From contig BSBN01001688.1 of the NCBI GenBank assembly GCA_027924645.1, forward strand, positions 186,001 through 250,000: a stretch of 64,000 nucleotides of DNA, in the 5' to 3' direction. The notes below the pieces were generated by a model. That model saw only the letters and a program-made list of their open reading frames with translations, did no database searches and was not told where the DNA came from. The stretch's first letter is position 1, and every line of letters starts with the position of its first letter. Positions 12,560 to 24,476 of this stretch are shown one piece after another. Origin of the DNA: Cunninghamia lanceolata. Lineage: Eukaryota; Streptophyta; Pinopsida; Cupressales; Cupressaceae. The translations under genes were made by a program, and so were the position numbers.

Positions 12560-13720
12560 AATGAACAGCAACCTTTACCTTGCAGCAACACTTAACCACA
12601 CACCTTAAGGTTCATGAGGGTCTGAAAATGATGAATTATCTGATTATATAGTCTCTACACTTGGATCAGACTCCAAAGATTTAAACTGTCAAAACTAGTC
12701 TTTCTCCTAGGCGATCATTGAGGTCTTTTTACAATTTTTAACAAACACTTTGCTGGTTGGTTAAAGGACTCGATAATTTCAAGAAACTTCACAATACTAG
12801 TCTTTATCAAAAAAATGACTTAGAACAACCACCCCTTACAAATGGAATAATTTGAGACTCAGTGTGGGAAAATGTTGTTTTTTATTGATAGGTTGCTGAA
12901 AATATTACATAGAATGCCCTTGAAAATATTTGGGCAGCATATCCCTGTGGAAAACTAATAAATAAATGAATTAAAACACCTCACAACTTCACATGACTGA
13001 AATAAAATAATGCTGTGTCCTTAGAACATTACAATCTGAGAACACTATGTCCTAGACAATGACAGTACTTGCAATGAACATTTCAACCTGCAATAAAACC
13101 TCTATAACAACATCAACCTATAACAAATCATGGAAGAGGTAACACCTTGCAACTTCCTCTATCTTCTCTTTTTTATAAAACCCTTCTAAAGCATGAGAGA
13201 AAATAGCAGAAAAAGTAGGAGATAAACTACACTAGCGTCATTCAACTGAATTCAACTCCAATATGTTAAGTCTATTCAAGAGTTGAGAACTCAATCAAAC
13301 AAGTCCACCCTTATCCATGGGAAATTCAAATATTTATGCAGAACATGCAAGTCTTCAGCAAGATTTAGTCAGTAGGGCAATGCACATCCAAACAAAGCAT
13401 GCAAAAATCCTCCTCAATGCAACTCTTCTTCAAAATGGGCACACGGATTGGGAAACAAAGCATGAACAAAGGGATAAATCATGTAAATTGAGTCTCCTCA
13501 AGTTTAACTCAACAAACTCTTCAATTCATACAATTTGGGCGCTTGAAATGCATGTGGAATCCTCCACAAGTACAGGGCTCCAATTTGATAGGGAAGGATA
13601 TTCAAATTTAAATTTGAACTTGAATATGAATTGTAAATAGAAATTGTTCTCCTCCATACCTAGAAGCCAAGCAAACAAGTAAACACAAACAATTATTTTT
13701 GGGTTGATGCTAATTGATTA
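12560..13720. other. Unassigned sequence splitting the copia remnant
   Basis: Between the pre-integrase and integrase pieces, which are close together in intact copia elements, lie about 1.2 kb with no retroviral coding. I see no clear terminal repeats or target duplication, so I cannot say which element it is. A minus-strand reading of 12900-13250 has the look of an LTR or untranslated region. Confidence 0.4.
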
Positions 13721-14604
13721 TTTGCCCAAGATGCTCCTGCATCAATGGAGGTGCATTTTGTCTTTCATTAATTATTTCTCTGGAGATTCTTGGGTTTATT
13801 GTGTGAAAGCCAAGTCCCATGCTTCGGCAAATTTCATTGAATAGAGAGCTGTGGTTAGGAAACAGTGCAGACATCATGTCAAATGTTTGAGATCAGATAA
13901 TTGAGGAGAGTGTTAAACAAGCTTTGGAGAAGTATTGTACCAAGCACGGCATTGTATGACACTACACTGTTTCTTATACTCCCCAGCAGAATCATGCAGC
14001 AAAGCAAAAGAGCAAACCTTTGATTGAAGTAGCATGTTGTATATCCCAGGACAAAACTATGCATTATAAATCTTCGGCTGAAGTAGCTTGTACTTTGTTG
14101 TGCTCATTATATTCTTTACAAGATTCCTACAAAAGTTATTCATTATACTAGAGTTTGGAAGTGTCACATACGCCTACATTCTAGATGTGAAGTGAAAGAG
14201 GCTTGACCTTAAAAGCATAAGTGCATTATGAATGGCTATTTGAATTTTGGAGGAGTCCAAAGCCTATCAATTATGGAATCCTACTGAGGACATCATCATT
14301 TGGAGAGCTGTCATATTTGATGAGGTGACTCCATCTAAAAATACACCGACATGCATTGATAAACCTACAAAGTTACAAACCAAATAGTTTACATTGTTGA
14401 AGATGGAACACCTAGTTCCAATTTGGCTGGTCCTTTAGTTGTAAGTCTTGAGGATCTTTTAAAAGATGACGAGGTTGTTTCGAGTGATGCTGCATCAATT
14501 GAGGCTTCAGATAAAAGATTTGGACATTGAACCCACTGTGCCAGATGAGGTCAATCCAAATCATGGAAAAACCTACTTCAAGTGTGGGAGGGGAAAGGGT
14601 ATTA

Positions 14605-15724
14605 TGTTGGCAAGAGACACTATGTGGCTTCATTATTGTTGTCATTGATGGAAACAAAGTTTATCCCACACATCCGCAACACATAGTTTGTCTATACCGG
14701 AAGTCAGATTGAAGAGTGTTTTGGTCCGGTGAACAAGAATAGAGCGTGCAGCAAGGTCTGACAATCAGGTCCGAATCTCTCAGAGGATGTATCTCAACAA
14801 AGTGCGGACTTGGGGAAGTCAAAAGGAGTACCATGACTACTACATTCCAGAGATTGAGCCTCCGGTGATGAAAGAGTGAAAATATATGAACATCTAAGTG
14901 TTGGGTTCCTGACAGGCAGAGTAGACTGGGCAAGAACTAACCCGCAGAGCATCAGACTTTAATCCGGATGAGAAATTGATGGTTATCAAGCTTCTTGAGG
15001 GATCATTCATGGTTGGCCAACATGATTGACGACTTGTATGACTATATTTTTGATACGCATCACATATTAAGCATGGATTCAGCCAACAGACCAGTATTTA
15101 GTAAATATCTTGAGTATTTTGGTTACCAACTAGAAAGATGTTGAAATCCTTGGTGCGGATATATATACCAGATGGATTTCGATATGAAGGAGTGAGGTGT
15201 GATATAGAGTGCGAGAAAAGGCAAAGAGAAGTGTGGAAATAGCAATACAAGTCCAGTATGTGACAGAACAGCAGCACTCAAGCAGAGGAAAAATGAAGTG
15301 CAGTAGATCAGTATATTGAGCCTAATCGTAACTAAACCTCTGCATATGTGGATGCCTCTCTTCAGTTCAAACATCTGGTTACCTTCTATAACCTGGTAGA
15401 CAGTGAATCTCTTGTAGGCAATGTGCCTCTTGTGAGCAGTGTGCTCGAACAGTGAGCCCTAATTGGCAAGTGTCATTTTGTACTTCTTATTCTTTTAACA
15501 GAGAATACAATCTTGGGTTAGTCACCCCGTGGTTTTTCCCTTAACAGGGTTTTCTACGTAAAAATCCTTGTGTTATGTGTGTTGATTACTTTTCTGCTCT
15601 CATGATTATGTATACTTATATGTTTTGATGTTGCACTAATTGATAAAGAAGAAAAAAAAGTTAAACATTTAAGATAACTGATTCACCCCCCCCCCCCTCT
15701 CAGTTATCTACCTTGTTTCCAACA
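14605..15724 (+). repeat. 5' LTR (1120 bp)
   Basis: Begins TGTTGG and ends CCAACA. It is flanked on the left by TATTA. A run of about twelve C lies near its end (15686-15697). It disrupts the older copia remnant. Confidence 0.93.
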
Positions 15725-15726
15725 AT

Positions 15727-15739
15727 TGGTATCAGAGCC
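15727..15739 (+). other. Primer binding site (initiator tRNA-Met type)
   Basis: TGGTATCAGAGCC starts two bases after the 5' LTR and is complementary to the 3' end of plant initiator tRNA-Met, the usual copia primer. Confidence 0.9.
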
Positions 15740-15789
15740 AAGTTCCTCCAAACAGAGCCTAACAGCTTCAGGAAGATCTGAGAATTTCA

Positions 15790-16956
15790 ATGGATATGTA
15801 TGGTATGAGGGAACAACTTCAGTCTGCCCTAGATGATCTTGAACAATCTCACTCTGAAGTCAATAACTTGAGGAAAAGACTCAAAACAAATTGATGATTT
15901 CATAAATGAACTAAAAGAAAAACTGAGTATCTCTGTGAAAAAGAGAAAGGAACTACTTCAACAATTAGCAAGTCAAAGTGAAGCCAATGATACTAATGAA
16001 GATCTGAATGAGAAAAACAAGCTATGTGAGAAGCTATCAAAAGAGGTCATTATGGTAAGACATGAAATGGAATCAGGGGTTATGAAATTCACCCAAGAGA
16101 TTGAAGAGAAAAGAAAAATTGAAGATAATCTAAAACAATCTCTCAAGGAGAAGCAGAAGACTGCCACAAAATGGATAGAATAATCAGGCATCTAGAATCT
16201 GATCTTGAAGAAGCTATAGATAATAAAAAACAACTTGAGAATCAGATACACTCTTAAAAGGGATCTTCAAACAACAAATAAATACAAAGAGAAATTCAAG
16301 ATAAGCTCTGCTCAACTTGAAGTTCTTCTTGAAAGCCAAAAGAGAGTAGATGACAAGCATGGCTTGGGTTATGAGAAAGGTGAAAGCTCCGGATCTGGTC
16401 AGAAGAACTTTGAATCAGGAAATCGAAGAAACAGGTCCTTCGATAAGGCAACCAAATGCTCAAAGATATCCATCCTTCAATGGATACTGCTACAATTGCA
16501 ACAACTTCGGTCATAAAGCAACTCAGTGCAGAAGAAGAATGAATCAGACTAATTCATCCTTCTCCGAACAGTGTTTCAACTGCAAAAGGTATGGTCACAA
16601 ATCTCATGAATGCAAAAATATGCAAATAAACAATTCATTCAATGGTAGATGCTTTGCATGCAATAGAATGAGACATATGGCTAATCAATGCAGATCAAGA
16701 GGATATCAGTCAAATATGCAAAGAAATGTTATTTGCTACAACTGCAATAGATCCGGTCATATTGCCAAATTCTACAGAAGTAAGAATCAGGATAAAAAGG
16801 GTCCAGTGCATCATAATCAAAATCAAGACAAAAAAAAGAAAAGTGAATGCGGATGAAGTTCAAAGGGAGATGAACAAGATTTGGGTTAAGAGAAGTACAG
16901 AAAATGTTGGGGATGGATCCGCACCAGAACCTGGTGCTGATATTCCTTCCAGAAAC
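15790..16956 (+). pseudogene. Gag remnant: coiled coil plus four CCHC zinc knuckles
   Basis: The first part (15790-16330) is rich in Glu, Lys and Leu heptads in more than one frame (MREQLQSALDDLEQ, then KKRKELLQQLASQSEAND) and looks like a coiled coil. The second part, an open frame at 16350-16856, has four knuckles at 16488-16775. They are CYNCNNFGHKATQC, CFNCKRYGHKSHEC, CFACNRMRHMANQC and CYNCNRSGHIAKFY. The last has lost its final cysteine. Multiple knuckles of this kind bind RNA and are typical of one group of plant copia Gag proteins. The N-terminal capsid part is missing after the primer site. Stops and frameshifts separate the two parts, so no intact Gag is made. Confidence 0.8.
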
Positions 16957-17587
16957 TAAATAGATGAGCTCTGGCTCAGGGGAGTCACAAAGAAAAATAA
17001 ATTCCCCTAGCCAGTCAATTGATGCCTAAAATTGGCACATGGAGTGTTGCGGATTGAAGAGTTCTCAAAGAGATATCTAAATAACCCTCGGTAAAAATAG
17101 AAGAGTCTAATCATCCAAGATTGATCCAGTTTGACAGCCTTCCAATAAAAGCAAGATTTTCACAGATAGATCCGGTATGATTCAAAATTGAAATATCTTG
17201 ATCTGCGGATAAATGGCATGATTGGAGGAAGGAAGATATATTGTAAATTATCACTAAGAATAATTCTAAGTGCATCTCAGTGATTCGGAAGGATCTCTCT
17301 CAGAACAAGGTCAAAACAAGGGAACCGGACTGACTTAAGGTGTGCATTTATTGCAATATGAAATTAGGGTTTGCGCAGAAATATAAGGGTTCTTTTATTC
17401 ATCACTTGCACATTTGCATTCGAAAAGAAGAAAGGAAGAGCTCTGCAGCAAGATTGTTACAACCCTCTCAAAGATCAACCGCAGAATCTGATTCAACCAG
17501 CAATCTTTTCCGGCACATTTTGTGAACCCTAGAAGCGTGAAAAGGTATTTCAATTTCTGAACATCTCTCTTTAAATCTTTTGCAAAG

Positions 17588-19579
17588 ATGGCTACTCCTA
17601 TGGTTGTTAAGATTACTGATAGGCCGCACCCAAAATTCAAAAAACACCCCTACAAATCCCTAGAAGTTGATCCCTTTGGCGCCTTTTCTAACATTCCGCA
17701 TGGCGTTCTGCACATAGAAGATGTTAGGGTATACATCAATGCAAATATTGAGGAATTTAGAGAATCAAAGCTGATGGATATCTACCATAAACAACTAATA
17801 GATGAATCCTTTAAACTCAAACCTCAATACAAGGCCATCCGGGCTAAGCATTTTGGACATTGCATCCACTTTCCCTATTTTGCAGAAGATGAATGGGTCC
17901 GGTATGTTTTTAGCAGAATTCATGACAACTTCATGTGGTTGTTGAAGCCCTTCAAGATAACAAAGGATGCAATTAGGGCAGTAACTAGTTTGCACTCATC
18001 TAGTGGGTTCCCTGCTCTTAAATCGGTCAAGAACCAAACAGTAAGTGAGGCTACCGGATCAAAGTTTGACAAAAGAGTAATGACAATAGAAGATATCACA
18101 GATCCGGATATCAAATTTGCCTCCATGATAATTGGCTACAAAATATATCATTCCAGCAGGGAGAACTCTGTATCCGGAACTGCAATTTATACTACATATC
18201 AGATGCTAAGGGAAAATGCAGACTATGATCTATGCGAGCTTCTCCTGAGCCAACTGCTAGAAAACCTGCAAAAGATTAAGAAGGACAAGAACTCATTCAA
18301 GTATGGTGGGCTAATACTGTGTTTATTCTTTTACTATATGAATGAGCTACCTGAATCAAGTGGCTGGGTATGGCAAAATGACAAACCGGTTGCCATACAA
18401 ATCATAGATTATATGTATGGGTTTGGTGATGCCAAGGCTCAAAGTACAGCACTCTGGGGATACTTCAAGAACTTCCAAAGTATGATGCAGGCCAGAGAAA
18501 GAATTCCCCAATCTATAGTTGAAAAATATAAGGATACAGTGTGTTTCATGGTAGACACTGATCAATGCCTAATGGAGGCAGTGGAGCCCAGAACAATCTG
18601 GATTATGCCAATGGGCTATGAGGTAGATGAGAAAATCCTCGAACTGCATGTCCAACACCTGCTGAGTGAACCTAAGGACCCTAAGGTAGAAAGGTTTGGA
18701 ACCTTTAAAGAATTGAGTGTAAAAATACATGTTGAACTAAGACAACCAGAGATGAAAAGAAAAGTGAGAAGGGAAGTAGAGGAAGTTGCCAAATGATATG
18801 GCATTTCAAAAGAGGCAGTTGATGCAAACAGAGAATAATTAGAAAGAGCTGAGAAGGAGAGACAAGAAGCAGAAAAAGAAAGTGTTCCGGTGCAAGCCTC
18901 CTCCTAGACTAGATCCTCCAAGAGCTCTGCACCTGCCACTTCTAAGAGCTCAAGATCCTCCAAACCGGAAGCCAAGACATCCGGTAAGGGAGCAAAGAGA
19001 ACAAAAACCAAGGCCACAAGGTCCTATATAAGCCAAAAGGATGATGAAGAAACAGAGACCGATGAGGAAGTTAAGAAAATGAGGAAGAAGAAGAAAACAT
19101 CAGGTGAATCCTCTGCCGGTGCAAACAAAGAAGAAGAGGCAGAAGAATTTGTTGAAAGGCCTACTCTCTCTATTGATGATATCATCAAGGCAGTCACAGT
19201 GGATGGGAACTTGCAACCAGTCGCTGAATTTTATGATGAGTATAGTGACACAGACAAAAAGATCTTGGAAGAAGCTACAGTTAAGTACCTAAACATTTAT
19301 AATAAAGCATTCATTGAAATTATCTCTCTAATTCCCAAAAGTCTAGAGAAAGTACTTGAACTGAAAAAGGAGAATGCTAAGGCAAAGGACCTAGAGATCC
19401 GGGCACAAATTGCTATTCAGTTATATCCTTCCATTACTCCAAAACAAATGAACATGATCTTTAAGGACTGCAAGGATGAGTTCCGGAGGAAAGCAAGAAT
19501 GAACAAACTTATGTTTGGAGCAAAGAAACAAAGGACATCCTCCGGAATGCATTTAAAAGATTCAATCTTCCTGTTATAG
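17588..19579 (+). pseudogene. Unknown retrotransposon ORF, N-terminal two thirds (no known domain)
   Basis: One frame runs from an ATG at 17588, open for 402 codons, then through three in-frame stops (TGA 18794, TAA 18836, TAG 18905), and is open again to a TAG at 19577-19579. Residues 1-400 look globular (FGAFSNIPHGVLHIEDVRV near the start, ESSGWVWQNDKPVAIQII in the middle). Then comes a Ser/Lys-rich stretch (SSKSSAPATSKSSRSSK), an acidic-basic segment, and a helical region (KSLEKVLELKKENAKAKD). I recognise no enzyme motif: no D-S-G protease, no zinc-binding integrase, no reverse transcriptase box. It sits where pol would be. It may be a structural or accessory protein, or captured sequence. 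Codon structure is well kept, so it was probably once under selection. Confidence 0.7.
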
Positions 19580-19605
19580 AGAACATAGATGATGAACCTT
19601 CTGCC

Positions 19606-20791
19606 ATGGATGACGAAGGAATAAGTACATTAAAAGAAGAAACTACTGAGAAAAATGCAGAAGAGCCAAAGGAGATAGGTGAGGAGAGGACTAAGGACTT
19701 GGATTCCTCTATTCCGGAACAGGAAGTCCATGAAGAAGTAAACATCTCTCTTCTGAATCCCCCTACTGACTCCGAAACTGAAGGAGAAGGAAGAAAAGAG
19801 GAGAAATTGAGTCAACTAGAGGAGGAAAAGGGAAGAGAAGAACACACAAAGAAGATCTCTGATAACAGATATGAGGCTGCAGAAGGAAAGAAGACTGTCT
19901 CCGGCAAGAGACACTGCAGAAGCAGTGAAAAACTTCCTAACCAAATAAATGATGGAATTAGATGAACCGGAACTATTTCAAGGACCACTCAGTTTTGACT
20001 CCCTCTCTCCGATCCAGACAATGAAGGTAGCATCTTTTGCTCAAATTAAAGAAAAAGAAAAGCTTATGAAGTCTCACATGGAAGACTGTTAACTGATAGA
20101 GATTGCATCCGGTGTGTTGGAGAAGATCATGCCATCCTTCCAAAAGGATCTTTCGGCCTCTTCATCCAGTAACTTGAAATCTCTTGTTAATTCTGTTAGC
20201 ACACATTTTGATTCTTTGGAGAAATCGGCAGAAGAGAAAGTCCGGAAAGAGTTTTTGGGAAAGAGATTCTCCGAAGTAGAGGGACTCATAGCAAATGATA
20301 GGAGAAATCTGGATATTGGGATAAAGAGCCTAGAAAATGCTCTTAAAGATGGCAGAGAATTATACAAATTTTGTCTATCTTGGTCCATAGTGACAGACGA
20401 CATTACAAAGAAGGTGGAAGAACATGAAGGTAAATTGTCAAGTTTATCTCAGAATTTTGATCCTCTCACCTCATCCATAATAAATCAAGAGTGCCAGGCT
20501 ATTACCACTATAAATGAAATAAAGAGGCTTGAAAAGGAAAAGAAGAATAGAATAAGCAGGATGAGTGAGCTAAGAGGGATAATTATCCCTCAGTTAGAGG
20601 CAATGCATGAGGCCCTAATTGATGCTCAGGCCACAGCCCGAACTAGTGATCCGGCAGACTTAAAGAGGGCAGAAGCTTTTGCATTTTTATTAAGTAGTCA
20701 CATCTCAATTTTGGATAGGATGAAGCAGAGTTGGGCAACAAAATTTGTCCAATTGAAAACCACTTTTGCCAATATACTTAAGTATATGTAA
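19606..20791 (+). pseudogene. Unknown retrotransposon ORF, C-terminal acidic and coiled-coil part
   Basis: This continues the ORF above after a frameshift near 19510-19545. An acidic segment at 19606-19900 (EETTEKNAEEPKEIGEE) changes frame again near 19905. It then leads to a 226-codon open frame at 20114-20791 that is almost wholly helical, with regular heptads (LEKIMPSFQKDLSASSSSN, KKVEEHEGKLSSLSQNFD, MSELRGIIIPQLEAMHEAL). The whole ORF, allowing for the breaks, would be about 1,000-1,070 codons. It would have an N-terminal globular part, a basic or low-complexity middle and a coiled-coil tail. The element at 35150-38275 has a protein of the same overall plan without obvious sequence similarity. 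Confidence 0.65.
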
Positions 20792-21020
20792 GTATAACAT
20801 ATATATATACTTATGCGGCTATGTATAGGTTGGTTTTTGCAAAAAAATTTGTGCGGATTCCACCCTTTGCCATTGATGTCAAAGGGGGAGTAAGGAGCGG
20901 TGAAAAATGTGGAATCCAGCAAAGGGGGAGCTCCAGTAAAACGTACATAAGACAGAACATCAACCAATAGGGAGCTTGCTACGACACTTAGTCACTTTTC
21001 ACTAAGTGTTGCCATCAATG

Positions 21021-21034
21021 CCAAAAGGGGAGAT
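21021..21034 (+). other. Polypurine tract
   Basis: CAAAAGGGGAGAT lies directly before the 3' LTR, the usual start site for plus-strand DNA synthesis. Confidence 0.85.
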
Positions 21035-22149
21035 TGTTGGCAAGAGACACTATGTGGCTTCATTATTGTTGTCATTGATGGCAACAAAGTTTATCCCACA
21101 CATTCGCAGCACATAGTTTGTCTATACCGAAAGTCAGATTGAAGAGTGTTTTGGTCCGGTGAACAAGAACAGAGCATGCAGCAAGGTCTGACAATCAGGT
21201 CCGGATCTCTCAGAGGATGTATCTCAGCAAAGTACGGACTTGGTGAAGTCAAGAGGAGTACCATGACTACTACATTCCAGAGATTGAGCCTCCTGTGATA
21301 AAAAAGTGAAAAGATATGAGCATCTAAGTGTTGGGCTCCTGACAGGCAGAGTAGACTGAGGAAGAACTAACCCGCAGAGCATCAGACTTTAATCCGGATG
21401 AGAAATTGATGGTGATCAAGCTTCTTGAGGGATCATTCATGGTTGGCCGACATGATTGATGACTTCTATGACTATATTTTTGATATGCATCACATATTAA
21501 GCATGGATTCAACCGACAGTATTTAGTAAATATCTTGAGTATTCCGGTTGCCGACTAGAAAGATGTTGAAATCCTTAGTGCGGATATATATACCAGATGG
21601 ATTTCGGTATGAAGGAGTGAGGTGTGATATAGAGTGCGAGTAAAGGCAGATAGAAGTGTGGAAGCAACAATACAAGTCCGGTATGTGACAGAACAGCAAC
21701 ACTAAAGCAGAGGAAGAATGAAGTGCAGTAGATCAGTATATTGAGCCTAACCAGAACTGAACCTCAGCGTATGTGGATGCCTCTCTTCAATTCAAACATC
21801 TGGTTACCTTCTATGGCCTAGTAGATAGTGAGTCTCTTGTAGGCATTGTGCCTCTTGTGAGCAGTGTGCTTAGGCAATGAGCCCTAATTGGCAAGTGCCA
21901 TTTTGTACTTCTTATTCTTTTAACAGATAATACAATCTTGGGTTAGTCACCCCGTGGTTTTTCCCTTAACAGGGTTTTCCACGTAAAAATCCTTGCGTTA
22001 CGTGTGTTGATTACTTTTTTGCTCTCATGATTATGTATGCTTATATGTTTTGATGCTGCACTAATTGATAAAGAAGAAAAGAAAGTTAAATATTTAAGAT
22101 TACTGATTCACACCCCCCCCCCTCTCAGTTATCTACCTTGTTTCCAACA
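21035..22149 (+). repeat. 3' LTR (1115 bp)
   Basis: Matches the 5' LTR throughout with scattered, mostly C/T and G/A differences and a few short indels (one near 21515). It is followed by the target duplication TATTA at 22150-22154. Confidence 0.93.
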
Positions 22150-22154
22150 TATTA

Positions 22155-23170
22155 GTCATCCCAAGGGAAACATCTATTCGACTGGGCTACTGTTTCCATT
22201 GAAGGGCCTAAGGAAGATTGGTGAGGATGTGACTACACCAAGAAGGATCCAAAGTCAAAAGCAGCAGGCTTATTATGATCTTGTGACTGGAGTCTTGGAC
22301 ACACATGCAGAAGCCAAGAACAAAGGCAAAAAGGAGAGGGCACAGCAGATGCTGGATGTAGATTTGTGAGAATCGGTGATAAGATTGCAGACATCCAATC
22401 CCATTGTGGAGGAAAAGTTCACAAAAATGAAGGAGCTGCTTATGCTGTTGAGGGCTGTCAGTCTTGGGGTGCTTCTAAAACAGATAAAGCAACTGATGCT
22501 GAAATTCCTGAAATACAAATTTCTTGAAAAAACAAGAATGCAAGAATTTGCACATACTGAGCTTAGGGTTTAAGAGAATTAATTCTTGCAAATTTTTCCC
22601 AAGAAGGTAAAAAGTGTAGAGTCTAAGAATCTTCAAACCAAATGCATTCTTCAATTGTCAAAAAACAAAGCAAAATGTGAACACAGCCAACCAGGAATCA
22701 CATGATAGTTTCATGAGACACACAGTCAACTAAACAAATAAAACTTGCAAACCTACCTTGGTAGTAACCTAGAAGTTAACCTCCAAACTTTTTGTCTAGA
22801 GAAAATTGTTCTAAAAGTTAACATCAACTTATTACAAAAGCATGCAGTCAACAATCTAGTTAGAAACAATTTTGTCTAATTCTCCCCATGACTATATTAT
22901 GGTTGGCACAATTTTCAGCACAACACTAAAGAAAGTATTGATGACCATTACAAAAAGAAATCTGTTATAAATTATAACAAAGTGTTAAGATGTTCCTAGA
23001 GATATAAACAAATCAACATTGGTAAGCATAGCACCAGAGTCCAGACAGAATAAACTTCTTCAAGCACTATAACATGGCTCTAGATATTGAATAAAATTAA
23101 GAATGTAAGCAACAAGATTCCCAAAGATATCTAATATCATTCTTTAATCACCATATTTTACTGAACATAC
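22155..23170 (+). other. Flank of the LTR element; unrecognised open stretch, then plain intron
   Basis: A plus-strand stretch at about 22150-22369 is open and looks coding (LRKIGEDVTTPRRIQSQKQQ, then many Lys and Glu), and a second frame continues to 22572. I do not recognise it. It may be the right-hand part of whatever lay at 14600 before insertion. From 22580 to 23170 I see nothing but intron-like sequence. Confidence 0.35.
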
Positions 23171-23248
23171 CAATTCCTGTTCCAGTTTTTGCTTTTGCTG
23201 AAAAGCAGCAGATTTCTCTTCTGTTAATTTTGATATTTCAGCCTGAGC
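23171..23248 (-). CDS. Internal exon of the VAP27-like gene: coiled-coil segment
   Basis: This 78-bp exon (26 codons) is bounded on the minus strand by an acceptor (GCTTTGGTGCTTGTGCAG) and a donor (GTATGTTCAG). It encodes a helical stretch containing ISKLTEEKSAAFQQKQKLEQ, which closely follows the conserved coiled coil between the MSP domain and the membrane anchor of plant VAP27 proteins. In those proteins the same LTEEK...QQ..KL.QEL pattern helps dimerisation. The next exon in phase is the anchor exon at 8619-8732. Exon size, splice sites, phase and motif order all agree. Upstream exons (the MSP domain, which binds FFAT motifs) should lie at higher coordinates and were not found. Confidence 0.75.
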
Positions 23249-24471
23249 CTGCACAAGCACCAAAGCATTCTGTAACCTTCAAGTATCCATAAAGCAATTT
23301 ATACTTGTGCAAAAATGTGACGTCTTCTACAAGATTAGTCAAGGAAATAAATTCACTGCTAATATTCCACGAGAGGTAAAAAAGTTCAAAATGCAATTGT
23401 GTAGTAGCTAACTTCTCACAAATTTTGTAAAGAAGAATGGATAGCTTTATTTCCAGGGACTCAAACAGAAAATAAAATCCAAGAGCCTGAGAATCTCAAG
23501 ATCATCCTCTACAATTTCTAACTATATTCTGAGAAACTTGTGTCAACTTTTGTTAACACGATCAATAGTCACATTACAAGAATTCACCTGTCATAAAATA
23601 TAATGAAGAATTAAGTGGACAATATGCAAATAAGTAAAGGCACGGATGGTTAAACTTGAATGTTAGACAAAGAATAAAGTTATTTGAATTGGCATGCAAT
23701 GCTGTTGTACAAAATCAGAAGTCTTAACAACGTACTTAGTCCATTAGATATAAAATACATACTCAGTCCATTAGATATAAACTTATGGGTTATATAGGAG
23801 TTAAGATTCCCAATTCAAAACACTGATCACTAATTACTAATGATTTTAACCATAGAATCAAGAGAATAAACAATGCTGTTGCCGACCCTCACAATTAGCA
23901 TAAAACAGGCCACCCTCACAACCCAAAAAGAAAAATTCAAACTGCCAGACACTATGTTGGTGAGCGCATAACATTGTGCAGGAATAATATAAAGAAAACC
24001 AACTCGTTGCTCAGAACAGTTGTTTTCTTATTAAAATATATACGATCAAGATCTACAAATAAGGAGGCACAATCCACCAAAATTGATGACAAAATATATT
24101 TTCCTTTAGAAGTGTTGTGAATATGTAACTTTTTCAGCAAGCATCAAAATTCAATGTGATTTCTAGCATGGAAAAGATAAAATCCCATACTTAACTTTTG
24201 ATTCCATTCAGAACTACTTTTGTTCCAACTCAGATTACAGATTGGAGTTCGCATTATTTCCTTGAACAACATTCCCAACTAATCCCATGTTTGGCGACAG
24301 ACAACCTCCAACATATCTGTTTCCCTCTTTTTTGGGCTCTCTTAAACTACTGGACAGTCTTTAGTTGTATATTTCCGTGGTTCATAACTCCATAGGCTGC
24401 TTAATATTCACCTTTCTTCTTAGATCCTATTAGATATGAGTTAAAAGATGAGAATATTAGGAAACATACCT
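23249..24471. other. Intron-like sequence without recognisable features
   Basis: No coding match on either strand. It probably belongs to the next intron of the VAP27-like gene. Confidence 0.45.
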
Positions 24472-24476
24472 GTATT

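Larger units (their letters stand above)
10790..14599 (+). pseudogene. Degenerate Ty1/copia retrotransposon (gag, pre-integrase, integrase remnants)
   Basis: Pieces appear in copia order on the plus strand, broken by many stops and frameshifts. A gag zinc knuckle at about 11470-11545 reads YTYHGKQGYVENKCFKKM, with cysteines lost from the C-x2-C-x4-H-x4-C pattern. A segment with the feel of NIVGSSEVVL and LIMNLLSVFQI (12040-12150) matches the end of the protease and spacer region. A gag-pre-integrase piece follows at 12270-12430 (LRYLNF, KDIVHGLPLVS, LCGGCVLSKR). Integrase core pieces lie at 13730-14150 (DSWVYCVKAKS, VKCLRSDN, KYCTKHGI, HYTVSYTPQQNH). A 1.2-kb stretch of other sequence separates the pre-integrase from the integrase. 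No reverse transcriptase was found downstream: a younger LTR element begins at 14605. Confidence 0.75.
14605..22149 (+). mobile_element. Complete non-autonomous LTR retrotransposon with an unknown large ORF
   Basis: Near-identical direct repeats at 14605-15724 and 21035-22149 both start TGTTGGCAAGAGACAC and end TTGTTTCCAACA. The 5-bp target duplication TATTA occupies 14600-14604 and 22150-22154. A tRNA-Met primer site follows the 5' LTR by 2 bp, and a purine tract precedes the 3' LTR. The 5.3-kb interior has a gag remnant with four zinc knuckles and then a long unknown ORF. No protease, integrase, reverse transcriptase or RNase H is present, so mobility would have needed another element's enzymes. 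I counted about 30 differences over the first 550 bp of the two LTRs, mostly transitions. That points to an old but still well-ordered insertion. Confidence 0.93.
8733..23170 (-). other. 14.4-kb intron of the VAP27-like gene, filled with transposons
   Basis: The donor side reads GTATGTTCAG on the minus strand just below 23171. The acceptor is TTTGTTTATTTGCAG just above 8732. Both flanking exons are in the same phase. The intron contains a tandem duplication (9504-10109), a decayed copia element (10790-14599) and a complete LTR element (14605-22149). The retroelements are antisense to the gene. Intron status depends on the exon calls. Confidence 0.6.

Noticed and set aside
17588..18796. 402-codon ORF as a host gene
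   Set aside because: It lies between the LTRs of a complete element with matching target duplications, continues in frame past stops, and has no introns.
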